NCBI GenBank assembly: GCA_030447045.1
Contig: JAUJMB010000031.1
Coordinates: 1-13,638 of the forward strand
Direction: 5' to 3'
Source: Rubrobacteraceae bacterium
Lineage (GTDB): Bacteria > Actinomycetota > Rubrobacteria > Rubrobacterales > Rubrobacteraceae
DNA: 13,638 nt
Below are positions 1-6,234 of this stretch, piece after piece; the stretch's first letter is position 1; every line of letters begins with the position of its first letter. The translations under genes and the position numbers were made by a program. The notes under the pieces are model-generated. The model worked only from the letters and a program-made list of their open reading frames with translations, ran no database searches and was not told where the DNA came from.

Positions 1-221
1 CCCCGGACATCGCCGGCCAGGGTGTGGCCAACCCCTCGGGCGCCATCTGGGCCGCGGCCCTCATGCTCGAGCACGCCGGCCACCCCGAGACGGGCCGGAG
101 GATCCTCGCCACCCTCGAAGACACCATCGAGTCGGGCACCAGGACCCGCGACCTCGGCGGCACGGCCGGTACGGACGAGATGGCCGACGCCGTCGTAGAC
201 AAATTGCTGACGTCCGAGTGA
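1..221 (+). CDS. isocitrate/isopropylmalate/tartrate dehydrogenase family, C-terminal fragment
   Basis: The reading frame is already open at base 3 and stops with TGA at 219-221, so only the last 72 residues are present. The fragment begins PDIAGQGVANPSGAIWAAAL, the conserved metal- and substrate-site helix region of the beta-decarboxylating dehydrogenase family. It ends with a TRDLGGTAGTDEM segment, the hallmark of the family's C-terminus. These enzymes use NAD(P) and a divalent metal to oxidise and decarboxylate a 2-hydroxyacid in the cytosol. The IWAAALML stretch recalls tartrate or D-malate dehydrogenase-like members, but isocitrate, isopropylmalate or homoisocitrate specificity cannot be excluded because the N-terminal substrate loop lies outside the window. 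The GTG at 24 is an internal codon, since homology continues upstream of it. A terminator follows four bases after the stop, so this is the last gene of its unit. Confidence 0.88.
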   Translation, partial: PDIAGQGVANPSGAIWAAALMLEHAGHPETGRRILATLEDTIESGTRTRDLGGTAGTDEMADAVVDKLLTSE

Positions 222-224
222 CCC

Positions 225-247
225 AGGCCGACAGCCCGGCCTCTTTT
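225..247 (+). terminator. Rho-independent terminator of the dehydrogenase gene
   Basis: A perfect 6-bp GC-rich stem (AGGCCG at 225-230 with CGGCCT at 237-242) encloses a six-base loop and is followed by CTTTT. It begins three bases after the stop codon. This is the clearest intrinsic terminator in the window. The rest of the space up to 350 shows nothing else convincing. Confidence 0.72.
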
Positions 248-350
248 CGAGGCTTTTGGGCCACCCCATCCTCGGCCACAGGGAAGGACCGATAACACGA
301 AGCCGGCGGGAACCTCGCCGCCAGGGAGCTCCGCGAACCGAAGCGTCCGC

Positions 351-1124
351 TTACGAACCGTCTTTCGGCAGCCTCCCCTCCCACCTCCACCGCAAGGCGC
401 GCGTCAAGGCCTTTCTGATGTCCCGTCGCGCGAGCAGCGCCGCAAAGGCGAGCACGAAAAGTACTCCGGCGACGGCCACTTCGGCCCATTCGCCGGTAAC
501 CAGGCCGGCTCCTAACCCCACCGTGAAGATTTTCGGGGCCGTCGTCAGAAAGGTAACGAGTACGTAAGAGCGTAGGCGCAGCTTGGGAGCCAAGCCGGCG
601 GCGAGGCTGACGAGATTGTACGGTATGGGAACCACAACCCTGAAGAAGAGCAACTCCTGCCAGCCTCCGAGGCCGCGGTCGAGAACGCCATCCACGCGCG
701 CCATGCGGCCCTCTCCTACGACCCGCGCCACGACGGGCCGGCCCTTCCATCTCGAAAGGCAAAACAAGAGGCAACCACCCAACGTGTCCCCGGCCGCGGT
801 CAGGATAAACCCCCAAAAGAGCCCGAAGAGCGAGCCCGAGGCCACGTTGAGCGGGTAGCCGCCCCAGGGCAGGAAGATGAAAGTGAGCGCCTTCGCCACC
901 AGGTACGTTAGCGGGGCCAGGGGACCCGACTGCTCGACGAGCTCCCGCAGACGCAGACCCAGAGCCTGCGTCTGGTCCATGAGGCCCGCCAACCCTTCGG
1001 TGCCGCCGAGTGCCCGAACCACAAGGAACCCTACCACCGCCAAAACCACCAGCGCGATCAACCCCACCATCAGCAGACTGCGCCTCGATCTAGCCGCCCT
1101 TCCAGTCTGCATCCGACCCTTCAT
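351..1124 (-). CDS. VTT-domain (TVP38/TMEM64, DedA superfamily) membrane protein, copy 1
   Basis: The protein has 257 residues. A basic N-terminus (about residues 1-16) precedes a membrane segment at about 17-40. Re-entrant and transmembrane segments of the VTT fold lie at about 68-125, the signature FRVVVPIPYNLVSLAAG at 161-177, and two more membrane segments at about 186-232. The tail is basic. VTT proteins sit in the inner membrane and some move lipids or lipid carriers; the substrate here is unknown. The R-x-x-x-P-x-P signature that copy 2 lacks is present, so this copy looks the more canonical. The ATG at 1124 is preceded by purine-rich GAGGAG and AGGGG, the latter about six bases away. 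A second ATG lies four codons in. The gene is divergent from its paralog at 1204, and the 79-bp gap contains an operator-like site that could control both. Confidence 0.86.
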   Translation of the reverse strand: MKGRMQTGRAARSRRSLLMVGLIALVVLAVVGFLVVRALGGTEGLAGLMDQTQALGLRLRELVEQSGPLAPLTYLVAKALTFIFLPWGGYPLNVASGSLFGLFWGFILTAAGDTLGGCLLFCLSRWKGRPVVARVVGEGRMARVDGVLDRGLGGWQELLFFRVVVPIPYNLVSLAAGLAPKLRLRSYVLVTFLTTAPKIFTVGLGAGLVTGEWAEVAVAGVLFVLAFAALLARRDIRKALTRALRWRWEGRLPKDGS

Positions 1125-1160
1125 TGTCCGCCCCTCTCCTCTCGTGTATCCTTGATGAGG

Positions 1161-1180
1161 TGCAAATGAGTCTCAATATC
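1161..1180. promoter_or_regulatory. Operator-like site between the divergent VTT genes
   Basis: On the - strand this reads GATATTGAGACTCATTTGCA. It matches the classical 19-bp Fur consensus (GATAATGATAATCATTATC) at 14 of 19 positions by eye. It also matches 16 of 20 bases of a site at 3868-3887, with all four differences being transitions. CTCAT also recurs 11 bp further along on the same strand, so a direct-repeat reading by another regulator is possible. The protein that binds is unknown. The sequence is distinctly AT-richer than its surroundings. Confidence 0.38.
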
Positions 1181-1207
1181 AGGCCTAGAACGATAGGGGC
1201 TCCGTGA
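1166..1207 (+). CDS. Possible 13-residue leader peptide coupled to VTT copy 2
   Basis: ATG at 1166 opens a 13-codon frame (MSLNIRPRTIGAP) that ends at a TGA overlapping the GTG start of the next gene as GTGA. GAGG at 1157-1160 lies five bases before the ATG and could act as its ribosome site. The overlap suggests translational coupling. At this length the frame could be chance, and the ATG lies inside the operator-like sequence, so support is weak. Confidence 0.2.
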   Translation: MSLNIRPRTIGAP

Positions 1208-2028
1208 GGTTTTTGCAAGCAAGCTCGCGGCGCGAATCCACGGAACGGTCGGACGCCGGGGTGTTTGTTACCGGCCCTGGATCTTCGAACAGTCCACGCT
1301 GGAGCAAGGCGGTCAACCTGCTGACGATCGTCGTACTTGCGGTGGGGCTGCCTATGCTCGTCGGGGCGCTCGGCGGCGGCGAGAGGTTGCGGGTACTGGT
1401 AGAGCAGTCGGGTCCCCTGGCCCCGCTGGCGTACGTCGCCGCGAAGGCCGCGGTCACCATCGTCGCGCCGCTCAGCGGCGTCCCGCTCAAAGCGGCGTCG
1501 GGCACCCTTTTCGGATTCGGAGGCGGCTTCGTCTACTCGGTGCTCGGCGACGTAATCGGAGGCTGCGTGTGCTTTCTGGCCGCACGCCACCTGGGACGAG
1601 GGTTTTTAGAGTGGTTCATGTGGGACGACCGCATGGCCCGCGTGCCCAGCATCGTAGGCCGCGGAGTCGGCGGCTGGCGAGAGCTGCTCTTCTGCAGGGT
1701 AACCTTCTCGGCGGTATACAACCTCTTGAGTTGTGCCGCGGGCACGACCAAGTTGCCCTTCTGGCAGTACCTGTCCGTGACCGCCTTAGGCGGCATCGTC
1801 CACACCGGCTTCTTGGTCACCCTCGGGGCGAGCGCCGCGCTCAGTTGGAACGAGCGCCTGGGGGCTTATGCCGGGATCGCCGTGTTGGCCGTGTTGGCGC
1901 TGCTCGGAGGGCGTCACCTACGACGCATCCTCGGCGGGAGGCGGGAGCCGAAGCGATGGACGCCAGAGGCCGGACGTGAAGGATCCAGGACCGAGACCCC
2001 GCGGGCCGAAAAAACCTCCGCAGCCTGA
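1204..2028 (+). CDS. VTT-domain (TVP38/TMEM64, DedA superfamily) membrane protein, copy 2
   Basis: The protein has 274 residues. A polar, Ser/Arg-rich N-terminus of about 35 residues precedes a membrane segment at about 37-57, the VTT region at about 70-180, further membrane segments at about 186-238, and a charged C-terminal tail from about 239. Residues 61-180 align without a gap to residues 58-177 of the divergent neighbour, with about 63 of 120 identical by eye, so the two are paralogs. The usual Arg-x-x-x-Pro-x-Pro stretch is here CRVTFSAVYNLLSCAAG, with both prolines lost. That may change transport function or folding. The GTG at 1204 is chosen because AGGGG lies a few bases upstream and no ATG occurs before residue 51. 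The C-terminal tail is longer and more polar than in copy 1. The gene converges on the dehydrogenase at 2043 with only 14 bases between. Confidence 0.83.
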   Translation: MRFLQASSRRESTERSDAGVFVTGPGSSNSPRWSKAVNLLTIVVLAVGLPMLVGALGGGERLRVLVEQSGPLAPLAYVAAKAAVTIVAPLSGVPLKAASGTLFGFGGGFVYSVLGDVIGGCVCFLAARHLGRGFLEWFMWDDRMARVPSIVGRGVGGWRELLFCRVTFSAVYNLLSCAAGTTKLPFWQYLSVTALGGIVHTGFLVTLGASAALSWNERLGAYAGIAVLAVLALLGGRHLRRILGGRREPKRWTPEAGREGSRTETPRAEKTSAA

Positions 2029-2042
2029 CGGTTCGTCGAGAG

Positions 2043-2831
2043 CTAATGATACACGCGGGCTATCCACCGCAGCGCCAGGCGAACCACGGACGGTAGCAGG
2101 GCCCGGACCAAGGGCAGTATCCGCGTCTGTACTCCGATATGCACCTCCGGCCGGAACCGCTTTACGGCGCCGATGACCGCGACGGCGACGTCGGAGGGCT
2201 CCTTCATGAAGCGCCTGGCCCAGGTCTCCTCGACCGTGGAGCCGGACGTCTTGAAAAAGTTGGTGTTGCGCACGGCGGTCGGGTACACGGTGGTAACGGC
2301 GATCCCGTACTCGGAGAGTTCGGCCCGAAGGGTCATGGAGAGCGAGTCGAGCGCCGCTTTGGTCGCGGCGTAGTTGCCCGAGTTCGGCACGGGGAGCTTG
2401 GCTACCACCGAGACGATGTTGACTATGTGGCCGCGGCGGGCGGGCACCATGTGCTCGAGCACGGCCTTCGTGGCGTGCACGACCCCCATGTAGTTGGTCT
2501 GTACTTGTTCCTGTACCTCGCTCACGCTCGCCTTGAGGAACGGCTTGTGCAGCCCGTAGGCGGCGTTGTTGATCAGCACGTCCACCCGCCCCCAGCGCTC
2601 GGCGGTCGCCTCCACGAAGTTCCTGACCTGATGCTCGTCCGAGACATCGGCCACCATCGTGAATACCTCACCGGCGGTTCCCTCGAGTCGCCCGCGCGCG
2701 CTCTCGAGACGGTCCTCGAGCTTGTCGCAGACGGCCACCCGGCAACCTTCCTCGGCGAAGGCCCTAGCGGTCTCCGACCCGATGCCGCCAGCGCCGGTGA
2801 TCATGACCACCTTGCCGCGCAGGTCTACCAT
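2043..2831 (-). CDS. Classical short-chain dehydrogenase/reductase (SDR), 262 residues
   Basis: This is a Rossmann-fold NAD(P)-dependent oxidoreductase, predicted cytosolic or membrane-associated. The glycine-rich cofactor loop is TGAGGIG at 12-18, the adenine-ring Asp-Val is at 62-63 and NNA at 88-90. The catalytic residues are Asn113, Ser141, Tyr154 and Lys158 (Y-x-x-x-K), with the normal Ser-to-Tyr spacing of 13. The glycine loop is one residue shorter than the usual TGxxxGIG. Residues 237-260 are hydrophobic and may bind a membrane. The substrate cannot be read from the sequence. The ATG at 2831 is preceded by GGGGGT about seven bases away. The gene lies 133 bases downstream of the COG4280-type gene on the same strand, so cotranscription is possible but not shown. 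The 2832-2964 gap contains no feature I can support. Confidence 0.9.
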   Translation of the reverse strand: MVDLRGKVVMITGAGGIGSETARAFAEEGCRVAVCDKLEDRLESARGRLEGTAGEVFTMVADVSDEHQVRNFVEATAERWGRVDVLINNAAYGLHKPFLKASVSEVQEQVQTNYMGVVHATKAVLEHMVPARRGHIVNIVSVVAKLPVPNSGNYAATKAALDSLSMTLRAELSEYGIAVTTVYPTAVRNTNFFKTSGSTVEETWARRFMKEPSDVAVAVIGAVKRFRPEVHIGVQTRILPLVRALLPSVVRLALRWIARVYH

Positions 2832-2964
2832 GGATCAACCCCCAAGGTTCTCGATCCCTCCGGCCATGGACGTGGTGCTTCGGGGTGGGGGCAACGCTCC
2901 GCAGGGGCCGTTGTCGGGAGGAATGCGGGCGAGCACCAGCGTACCATCCCGCCGACCCGAAGCT

Positions 2965-3738
2965 TCATACCCCGCCACCGGGAGGCTCGTGCCCCCCGGG
3001 AGTCGGTGGTCCCTGCGCCAACGTGCCCCTGGGACGCCGCGAACGCAAAAACACGGCCCCCCCGGCCATAAGCATCCCCCAAATCAGCGGCAGCCAGAGC
3101 AAGGAGAGAACCCCCCCCGGCCATTCGAATCCCAAACCCTCGCCCACCCAGTAGGTGCCGAAACCCATGAGCAGGGTCGACGCGATGAACTTGGCCGGTT
3201 TTACGGGCACCCGCTCCAGCGACGCCCTGAGCCAGAAAGCGACGAATACGAGGGCCACCGAGGCGACCAGCGCCCCGCCGATCGCCTCGGCCCAAGCCCC
3301 GCCGGCCGTGCCCAACCCGATCACCACGATTGCTATCTCGAAGCTCTCGAGGAGGCTGCTCTTGAAGGCCATCACCCCGGCAACAGCGTCCCAGCCTCCG
3401 CGACCGCCGTTGCGCGCCAGCCGTTCCTGAAGACGAACGTCATCGTCGGCAGAAGGCTTCAGCGTCCCACCGTAGTATTTCGTTACAGAGCGTGCCCACG
3501 CCTGCCCGAAGCCGAGCAGGATCGCCCCGGCGATCAACTCGAGCGGACGAGCCGGAATCAGGGCGAGGCCACGCCCCACCACCAGGGCAGCGACCGCCAC
3601 CAGCGCAACGGCGCTCCCCGCTCCCACCAGGGCATTGCGCCAACCGGCGACCCGACCGACCACGAGCACCACCGCCAAAACCTCGACCAGCTCGATCAGG
3701 GAGCCAACGAAGGCCGCCAGGAAGACCGCCCAGCTCAA
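2965..3738 (-). CDS. COG4280-type predicted polytopic membrane protein
   Basis: The protein has 257 residues and about seven hydrophobic segments (roughly 3-27, 36-54, 65-83, 117-142, 149-171, 184-200 and 208-231), followed by a Pro/Gly-rich tail from about 233. Two halves each carry an acidic pair in the first helix, E16-x-x-E19 in SLIELVEVLAVVLVVG and E131-x-x-E134 in SSLLESFEIAIVVIGLG. This indicates an internal duplication with membrane-buried glutamates, as in cation-transporting families. From memory the sequence fits COG4280, a membrane family without assigned function. The glutamate pairs recall iron permease and TMEM165/GDT1-like transporters only in general design. The start is TTG at 3738, supported by the run AGGGGGGAT about six to eight bases upstream. 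An operator-like site lies about 130 bases upstream. Confidence 0.72.
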   Translation of the reverse strand: MSWAVFLAAFVGSLIELVEVLAVVLVVGRVAGWRNALVGAGSAVALVAVAALVVGRGLALIPARPLELIAGAILLGFGQAWARSVTKYYGGTLKPSADDDVRLQERLARNGGRGGWDAVAGVMAFKSSLLESFEIAIVVIGLGTAGGAWAEAIGGALVASVALVFVAFWLRASLERVPVKPAKFIASTLLMGFGTYWVGEGLGFEWPGGVLSLLWLPLIWGMLMAGGAVFLRSRRPRGTLAQGPPTPGGHEPPGGGV

Positions 3739-3865
3739 GCTTGATCCCCCCTGGTGGCAAACCTCTCCGCGATTCGCCGAATCACGCCAAGGTCTTCTGG
3801 AGCTCGACGGTAAGTATCCCTAGTCCCACTGCCTACGCACCCTTCAGCCACGCCTTCCCACAACT

Positions 3866-3892
3866 TTGACATTGAGATCCATTCGCAATAAT
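3866..3892 (+). promoter_or_regulatory. Candidate sigma-70-type promoter overlapping an operator-like site
   Basis: A perfect TTGACA at 3866-3871 is followed 15 bases later by AATAAT at 3887-3892, a five-of-six match to the -10 consensus; TAATTG at 17-bp spacing is the weaker alternative. Such AT-rich elements stand out in this GC-rich DNA. An operator-like 20-mer at 3868-3887 and the palindrome GCAATAATTGC at 3885-3895 overlap it, as expected for a repressible promoter. The direction points into the gene-free region and, 540 bases on, to the glucokinase. Confidence 0.42.
3868..3887. promoter_or_regulatory. Second copy of the operator-like site
   Basis: The + strand reads GACATTGAGATCCATTCGCA. 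It shares 16 of 20 bases with the site between the VTT genes (1161-1180, other strand) and 12 of 19 positions with the classical Fur consensus, by eye. It lies upstream of the COG4280-type gene, whose start is at 3738, and inside the candidate + strand promoter. A shared regulator is an inference. Confidence 0.36.
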
Positions 3893-3909
3893 TGCACGGC
3901 GGCCACGAT

Positions 3910-3944
3910 ACACGCACCGGGTGGCGAACGCAACCGGTGCGTGT
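3910..3944 (+). other. Strong hairpin with an overlapping alternative stem
   Basis: ACACGCACCGG (3910-3920) and CCGGTGCGTGT (3934-3944) form a perfect 11-bp inverted repeat around a 13-base loop. The right arm overlaps GTGTCGA (3941-3947), which can instead pair with TCGACAC at 3978-3984, so two exclusive folds are possible. No T-run follows, so it is not a normal terminator. It would sit just downstream of the transcription start expected from the promoter at 3866-3892. Confidence 0.45.
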
Positions 3945-3946
3945 CG

Positions 3947-4265
3947 AAGACCCCCTTGAAGCCTCCCCGGGAGCGCGTCGACACCTGCTGCGGAAAAGGA
4001 GGCGGAGCATGCTGGTCGCAGGCGGGCCTCTTCGGCCATCTTCAGGGCTGCGAGCGCGGCGGCTATGAAGCCGTGGGTGGCAAGGGTCGTTTGTAAGACC
4101 TCCGCGGACTCACGCCTTGGCGGGTCGCGAAGGCCCGGCTGCCCGTCAGGCACGATCGGAATCAGCCGGCGCTCCTACCCTGATCTCGCCGGGACCATCC
4201 TCGTCGGCGGGTACGAAACACCCGAAGACCGCCGCCGTTCGTCCCTCGCGCAGGGCAGTCGGGTC
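3947..4265 (-). pseudogene. Probable decayed gene, gluconate 2-dehydrogenase subunit 3-like
   Basis: Two - strand fragments in different frames read like one broken protein. The first (4265 to the stop at 4146) contains FVPADEDGPGEIRVG, which resembles the PADExGPGAxxAGV motif of the gluconate 2-dehydrogenase subunit 3 family, small partners of flavin GMC dehydrogenases. The second (about 4111 to 3947) contains AALAALKMAEEARL and, about nine residues later, FSAAGVDALPGRLQGG, similar in pattern to that family's later helices. Part of the second fragment keeps the GC-biased third positions of real genes, but a frameshift separates the fragments and no start codon is evident. Alternatively this is chance similarity in GC-rich noncoding DNA. 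The family call is from memory of the motif pattern only. Confidence 0.28.
3996..4068 (+). CDS. 19-codon ORF behind a perfect Shine-Dalgarno
   Basis: AAGGAGG at 3996-4002 lies six bases before ATG at 4009, an ideal ribosome site. The frame encodes MLVAGGPLRPSSGLRARRL and stops at 4066-4068. Upstream, GCCTCC (3961-3966) is exactly complementary to GGAGGC (3998-4003) and could mask the ribosome site. The coding part is unremarkable and lies opposite the suspected pseudogene, so it may be a leader peptide or chance. The coordinates include the ribosome site. Confidence 0.22.
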
Positions 4266-4398
4266 CGTCCTCTCCCCCGTTCGTCGCCTCGCGTATCCCG
4301 GTCGGATTCCTGACGCAATCAAAGAAAGCAACACCAAGGACTTTCGCCGCCAACGAGGGTCTCGCGCGACGCGAACGGCGGTGCGAAGGCCCGGATCG

Positions 4399-4406
4399 TA
4401 TAGAAT
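4399..4406 (+). promoter_or_regulatory. Candidate -10 element for polyphosphate glucokinase
   Basis: TATAGAAT lies 31 bases before the start codon in otherwise GC-rich DNA. It contains TATAGA and TAGAAT, both fair -10 matches. No convincing -35 hexamer is seen at 16-18 bp upstream, so the call rests on position and composition. Confidence 0.35.
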
Positions 4407-4436
4407 GGCGGCGATTTTTCGGTGCGGGGAGGACGC

Positions 4437-5195
4437 ATGAACGTGTACGGCATAGACGTTGGAGGGTCGGGCATAAAGGGTGCTCCCGTGGACACGCGGT
4501 CGGGCGAACTCCTGACCGAGAGGGTGCGGGTCAAGACCCCCCGGCCCGCGACGCCCGAGGCGATAGTTCGGGCGGCGGTCGAGGTGGTCGGCCAGTCGGG
4601 GTGGGACGGGCCGGTCGGGTGCGGCTTCCCGGCCGTCGTCAAGGACGGCATAGTGCACACGGCCGCGAACATAGACGACTCGGCCATCGGGTTCGACCTC
4701 GGCGGGGCGCTGAGAAGCGAGCTCGGCGCGGCCGTCGGCGTGGTCAACGACGCCGACGCGGCGGGTTTGGCCGAGATGCGGTGGGGCGCCGGGCGCGGCG
4801 TCGGGGGCGTCGTCCTCATGCTCACGCTCGGGACCGGCATCGGCACGTCCCTGTTCGTCGGCGGCAGGCTCGTCCCCAACACGGAGCTCGGACACATCGA
4901 GATCCGGGGCCAGGACGCGGAGCACCGGGCCGCCGACGGCGCCCGCAAGCGCGAGGACCTCAACTGGAAGCAGTACGCCGGGCGCCTAGACGAGTACCTG
5001 CACAAGATCGAAGACCTCCTCTGGCCCGACCTGATCGTCGTCGGCGGCGGCATCAGCAAGAAGGCCGAGAAGTTCTTCCCCCATCTCACCGCCCGAACCG
5101 AGATCGTCACCGCCAAGATGCGCAACGAGGCCGGCATAGCCGGCGCCGCCCTCGCCGGCATCCCGGATAAAGAGACCGCGAAGGTGGTCGAGTGA
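4437..5195 (+). CDS. ppgK: Polyphosphate glucokinase, ROK-type sugar kinase
   Basis: The protein has 252 residues, the usual size. It phosphorylates glucose to glucose 6-phosphate in the cytosol using inorganic polyphosphate, and often ATP, as donor. The phosphate-binding motif [11 protein letters not shown] is at 5-15 and the PPGK-typical [18 protein letters not shown] at 63-80. The catalytic Asp105 lies in [15 protein letters not shown], the second phosphate loop [12 protein letters not shown] is at 129-140, and the ROK sugar-binding E-L-G-H at 150-153. The C-terminal [17 protein letters not shown] is at 197-213. The cysteine-rich zinc motif of many other ROK kinases is absent, as is normal for this subfamily. 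ATG at 4437 has GGGGAGGA ending five bases upstream; an in-frame GTG at 4422 is less likely. The gene stands alone on its strand, converges on the phosphotransferase gene, and has a -10-like TATAGAAT upstream. Confidence 0.95.
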   Translation: MNVYGIDVGGSGIKGAPVDTRSGELLTERVRVKTPRPATPEAIVRAAVEVVGQSGWDGPVGCGFPAVVKDGIVHTAANIDDSAIGFDLGGALRSELGAAVGVVNDADAAGLAEMRWGAGRGVGGVVLMLTLGTGIGTSLFVGGRLVPNTELGHIEIRGQDAEHRAADGARKREDLNWKQYAGRLDEYLHKIEDLLWPDLIVVGGGISKKAEKFFPHLTARTEIVTAKMRNEAGIAGAALAGIPDKETAKVVE

Positions 5196-5214
5196 CCGGG
5201 CTTTAAGGATGGTA

Positions 5215-5240
5215 GGCGCCGCCAGGGCCTGAGCGGCGTC
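5215..5240. terminator. Candidate terminator hairpin between convergent genes
   Basis: GGCGCCGC (5215-5222) pairs with GCGGCGTC (5233-5240) with one G-T wobble around a ten-base loop. It lies 20 bases after the glucokinase stop and 50 bases after the end of the convergent phosphotransferase gene. There is no T-run on either side, so efficiency is uncertain. Confidence 0.33.
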
Positions 5241-5290
5241 CCCTGCGAAGTACGGGCTCATGGGGCGTTCGTCGAAGGTTTTGATGCGCG

Positions 5291-6202
5291 TCATACGCCG
5301 TTCTTGTGGTCGGCCAACACTTCGTCGATCACCCTTCTGGCCTCTTCCGCCATCATGGGGTTGGTGTCGATGTGTTCGGCGAGCGTGATCAGGCCCTTCC
5401 ACAGCGTCCAACCGCGACCCCGCGCCCACGTTGCGTCGTCCGGCCCAAGGGCTGCCCGGAACGCGACCCGGCTCTCTCCCCGAAAGAGGGTCCACGCGAT
5501 CGCCAGGTCGCACGCGGGATCGCCCACGCCCGAGGTACCGAAGTCGATGACGGCGCTCAACCGGCCGTTCCTGACCAGCAGGTTCCCGAACGCGACGTCC
5601 CCGTGGAACCAGACGGGATGACCGGCCCACTCTGCCCCGAGCGCCGCCTCCCACGCCGCGAGCGCGGCCTCGGTGTCGACCCTGCCGTCGAGGGTGGCGA
5701 TCGCCTGCCGGGTCTCGGCGTCGTAGACCGTCAGCGGCCCGCCGCGGAAAAAGTTGTGCCGTCCGGGCGACGGCCCGCCGGCGGGGTCGATCCGCCGCAG
5801 CGCATTCAAGAACTCGGCCAGCGCGACCGCAAACCGGCGCAGATCGGCGATGCGTTCGAGGGTCGCGGTCTCGCCTTCGAGCCAGCGGTATACGGACCAG
5901 GGGTAAGGGTAGCCCTCGGCAGGTGCCCCCTTCGCCAGGGGGACGGGGACCGCGAGCGGGAGGAGCGGCGCGAGCTTCGGCAACCATCGTTGTTCTTTCT
6001 CCACCTGCAGCGCGTATTGCGCGGCGCTCGGCAGCCGCACCGTCATGTGCGCGCCGAGACGGAAGGTTCTGTTGTCCCACCCGCCGACCTCGACCGGGTC
6101 GACGGGGAGGTCCGCCCACCGCGGGAATTGCGAGGAGATCAGGCGTCGCACGAGGGCCGCGTCGATGCGCACCCCGTCGGGACGCGGGTCGCCGGTGGTC
6201 AT
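5291..6202 (-). CDS. APH/choline kinase-like aminoglycoside phosphotransferase family protein
   Basis: The protein has 303 residues, normal for the family, and is predicted cytosolic. The N-lobe (about 1-105) has VGGWDNRTFRLG, like the nucleotide-loop segment of APH enzymes. The catalytic loop is HGDVAFGNLL at 200-209 (His200, Asp202, Asn207). The metal-binding IDFGTSGVGDPACDLA is at 219-234 (Asp220, and Asp228 in the family's GDP motif). These residues are intact, so ATP-dependent phosphotransfer is expected. Many chromosomal members phosphorylate small metabolites, sugars or macrolides rather than aminoglycosides, and resistance should not be assumed. The ATG at 6202 has AAGGGTGAT just upstream, complementary to the 16S tail. 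The gene is last in a probable operon with the GTP cyclohydrolase-like gene (32-base gap) and the HAD gene. Confidence 0.88.
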   Translation of the reverse strand: MTTGDPRPDGVRIDAALVRRLISSQFPRWADLPVDPVEVGGWDNRTFRLGAHMTVRLPSAAQYALQVEKEQRWLPKLAPLLPLAVPVPLAKGAPAEGYPYPWSVYRWLEGETATLERIADLRRFAVALAEFLNALRRIDPAGGPSPGRHNFFRGGPLTVYDAETRQAIATLDGRVDTEAALAAWEAALGAEWAGHPVWFHGDVAFGNLLVRNGRLSAVIDFGTSGVGDPACDLAIAWTLFRGESRVAFRAALGPDDATWARGRGWTLWKGLITLAEHIDTNPMMAEEARRVIDEVLADHKNGV

Positions 6203-6234
6203 AGCATCACCCTTCGCAGCTGATAGCTGGGACC

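Noticed and set aside
61..816. Long open frames opposite or out of phase with real genes, for example 61-816 on the - strand and 10619-11509 on the + strand.
   Set aside because: They are Arg/Gly/Pro-rich shadow frames produced by GC-rich codon use, without domains, and conflict with well-supported genes.
1166..1178. TGAGTCTCA palindrome in the VTT intergenic region as a separate operator.
   Set aside because: The arms are only four bases, and it is already contained in the larger operator-like site.
3735..3872. A 45-codon - strand frame (MSKLWEGVAEGC...) ending in a TTGA overlap with the COG4280-type gene.
   Set aside because: Only about half of its third codon positions are G or C, unlike neighbouring genes. 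It has no clear ribosome site and it starts inside the operator/promoter island.
4986..5294. A - strand frame starting with ATG in an ATGA overlap with the phosphotransferase stop (MTRIKTFDERPMSPYFAGD...).
   Set aside because: Most of it runs antisense through the well-supported glucokinase gene and it has a poor ribosome site. The overlap is likely coincidence.
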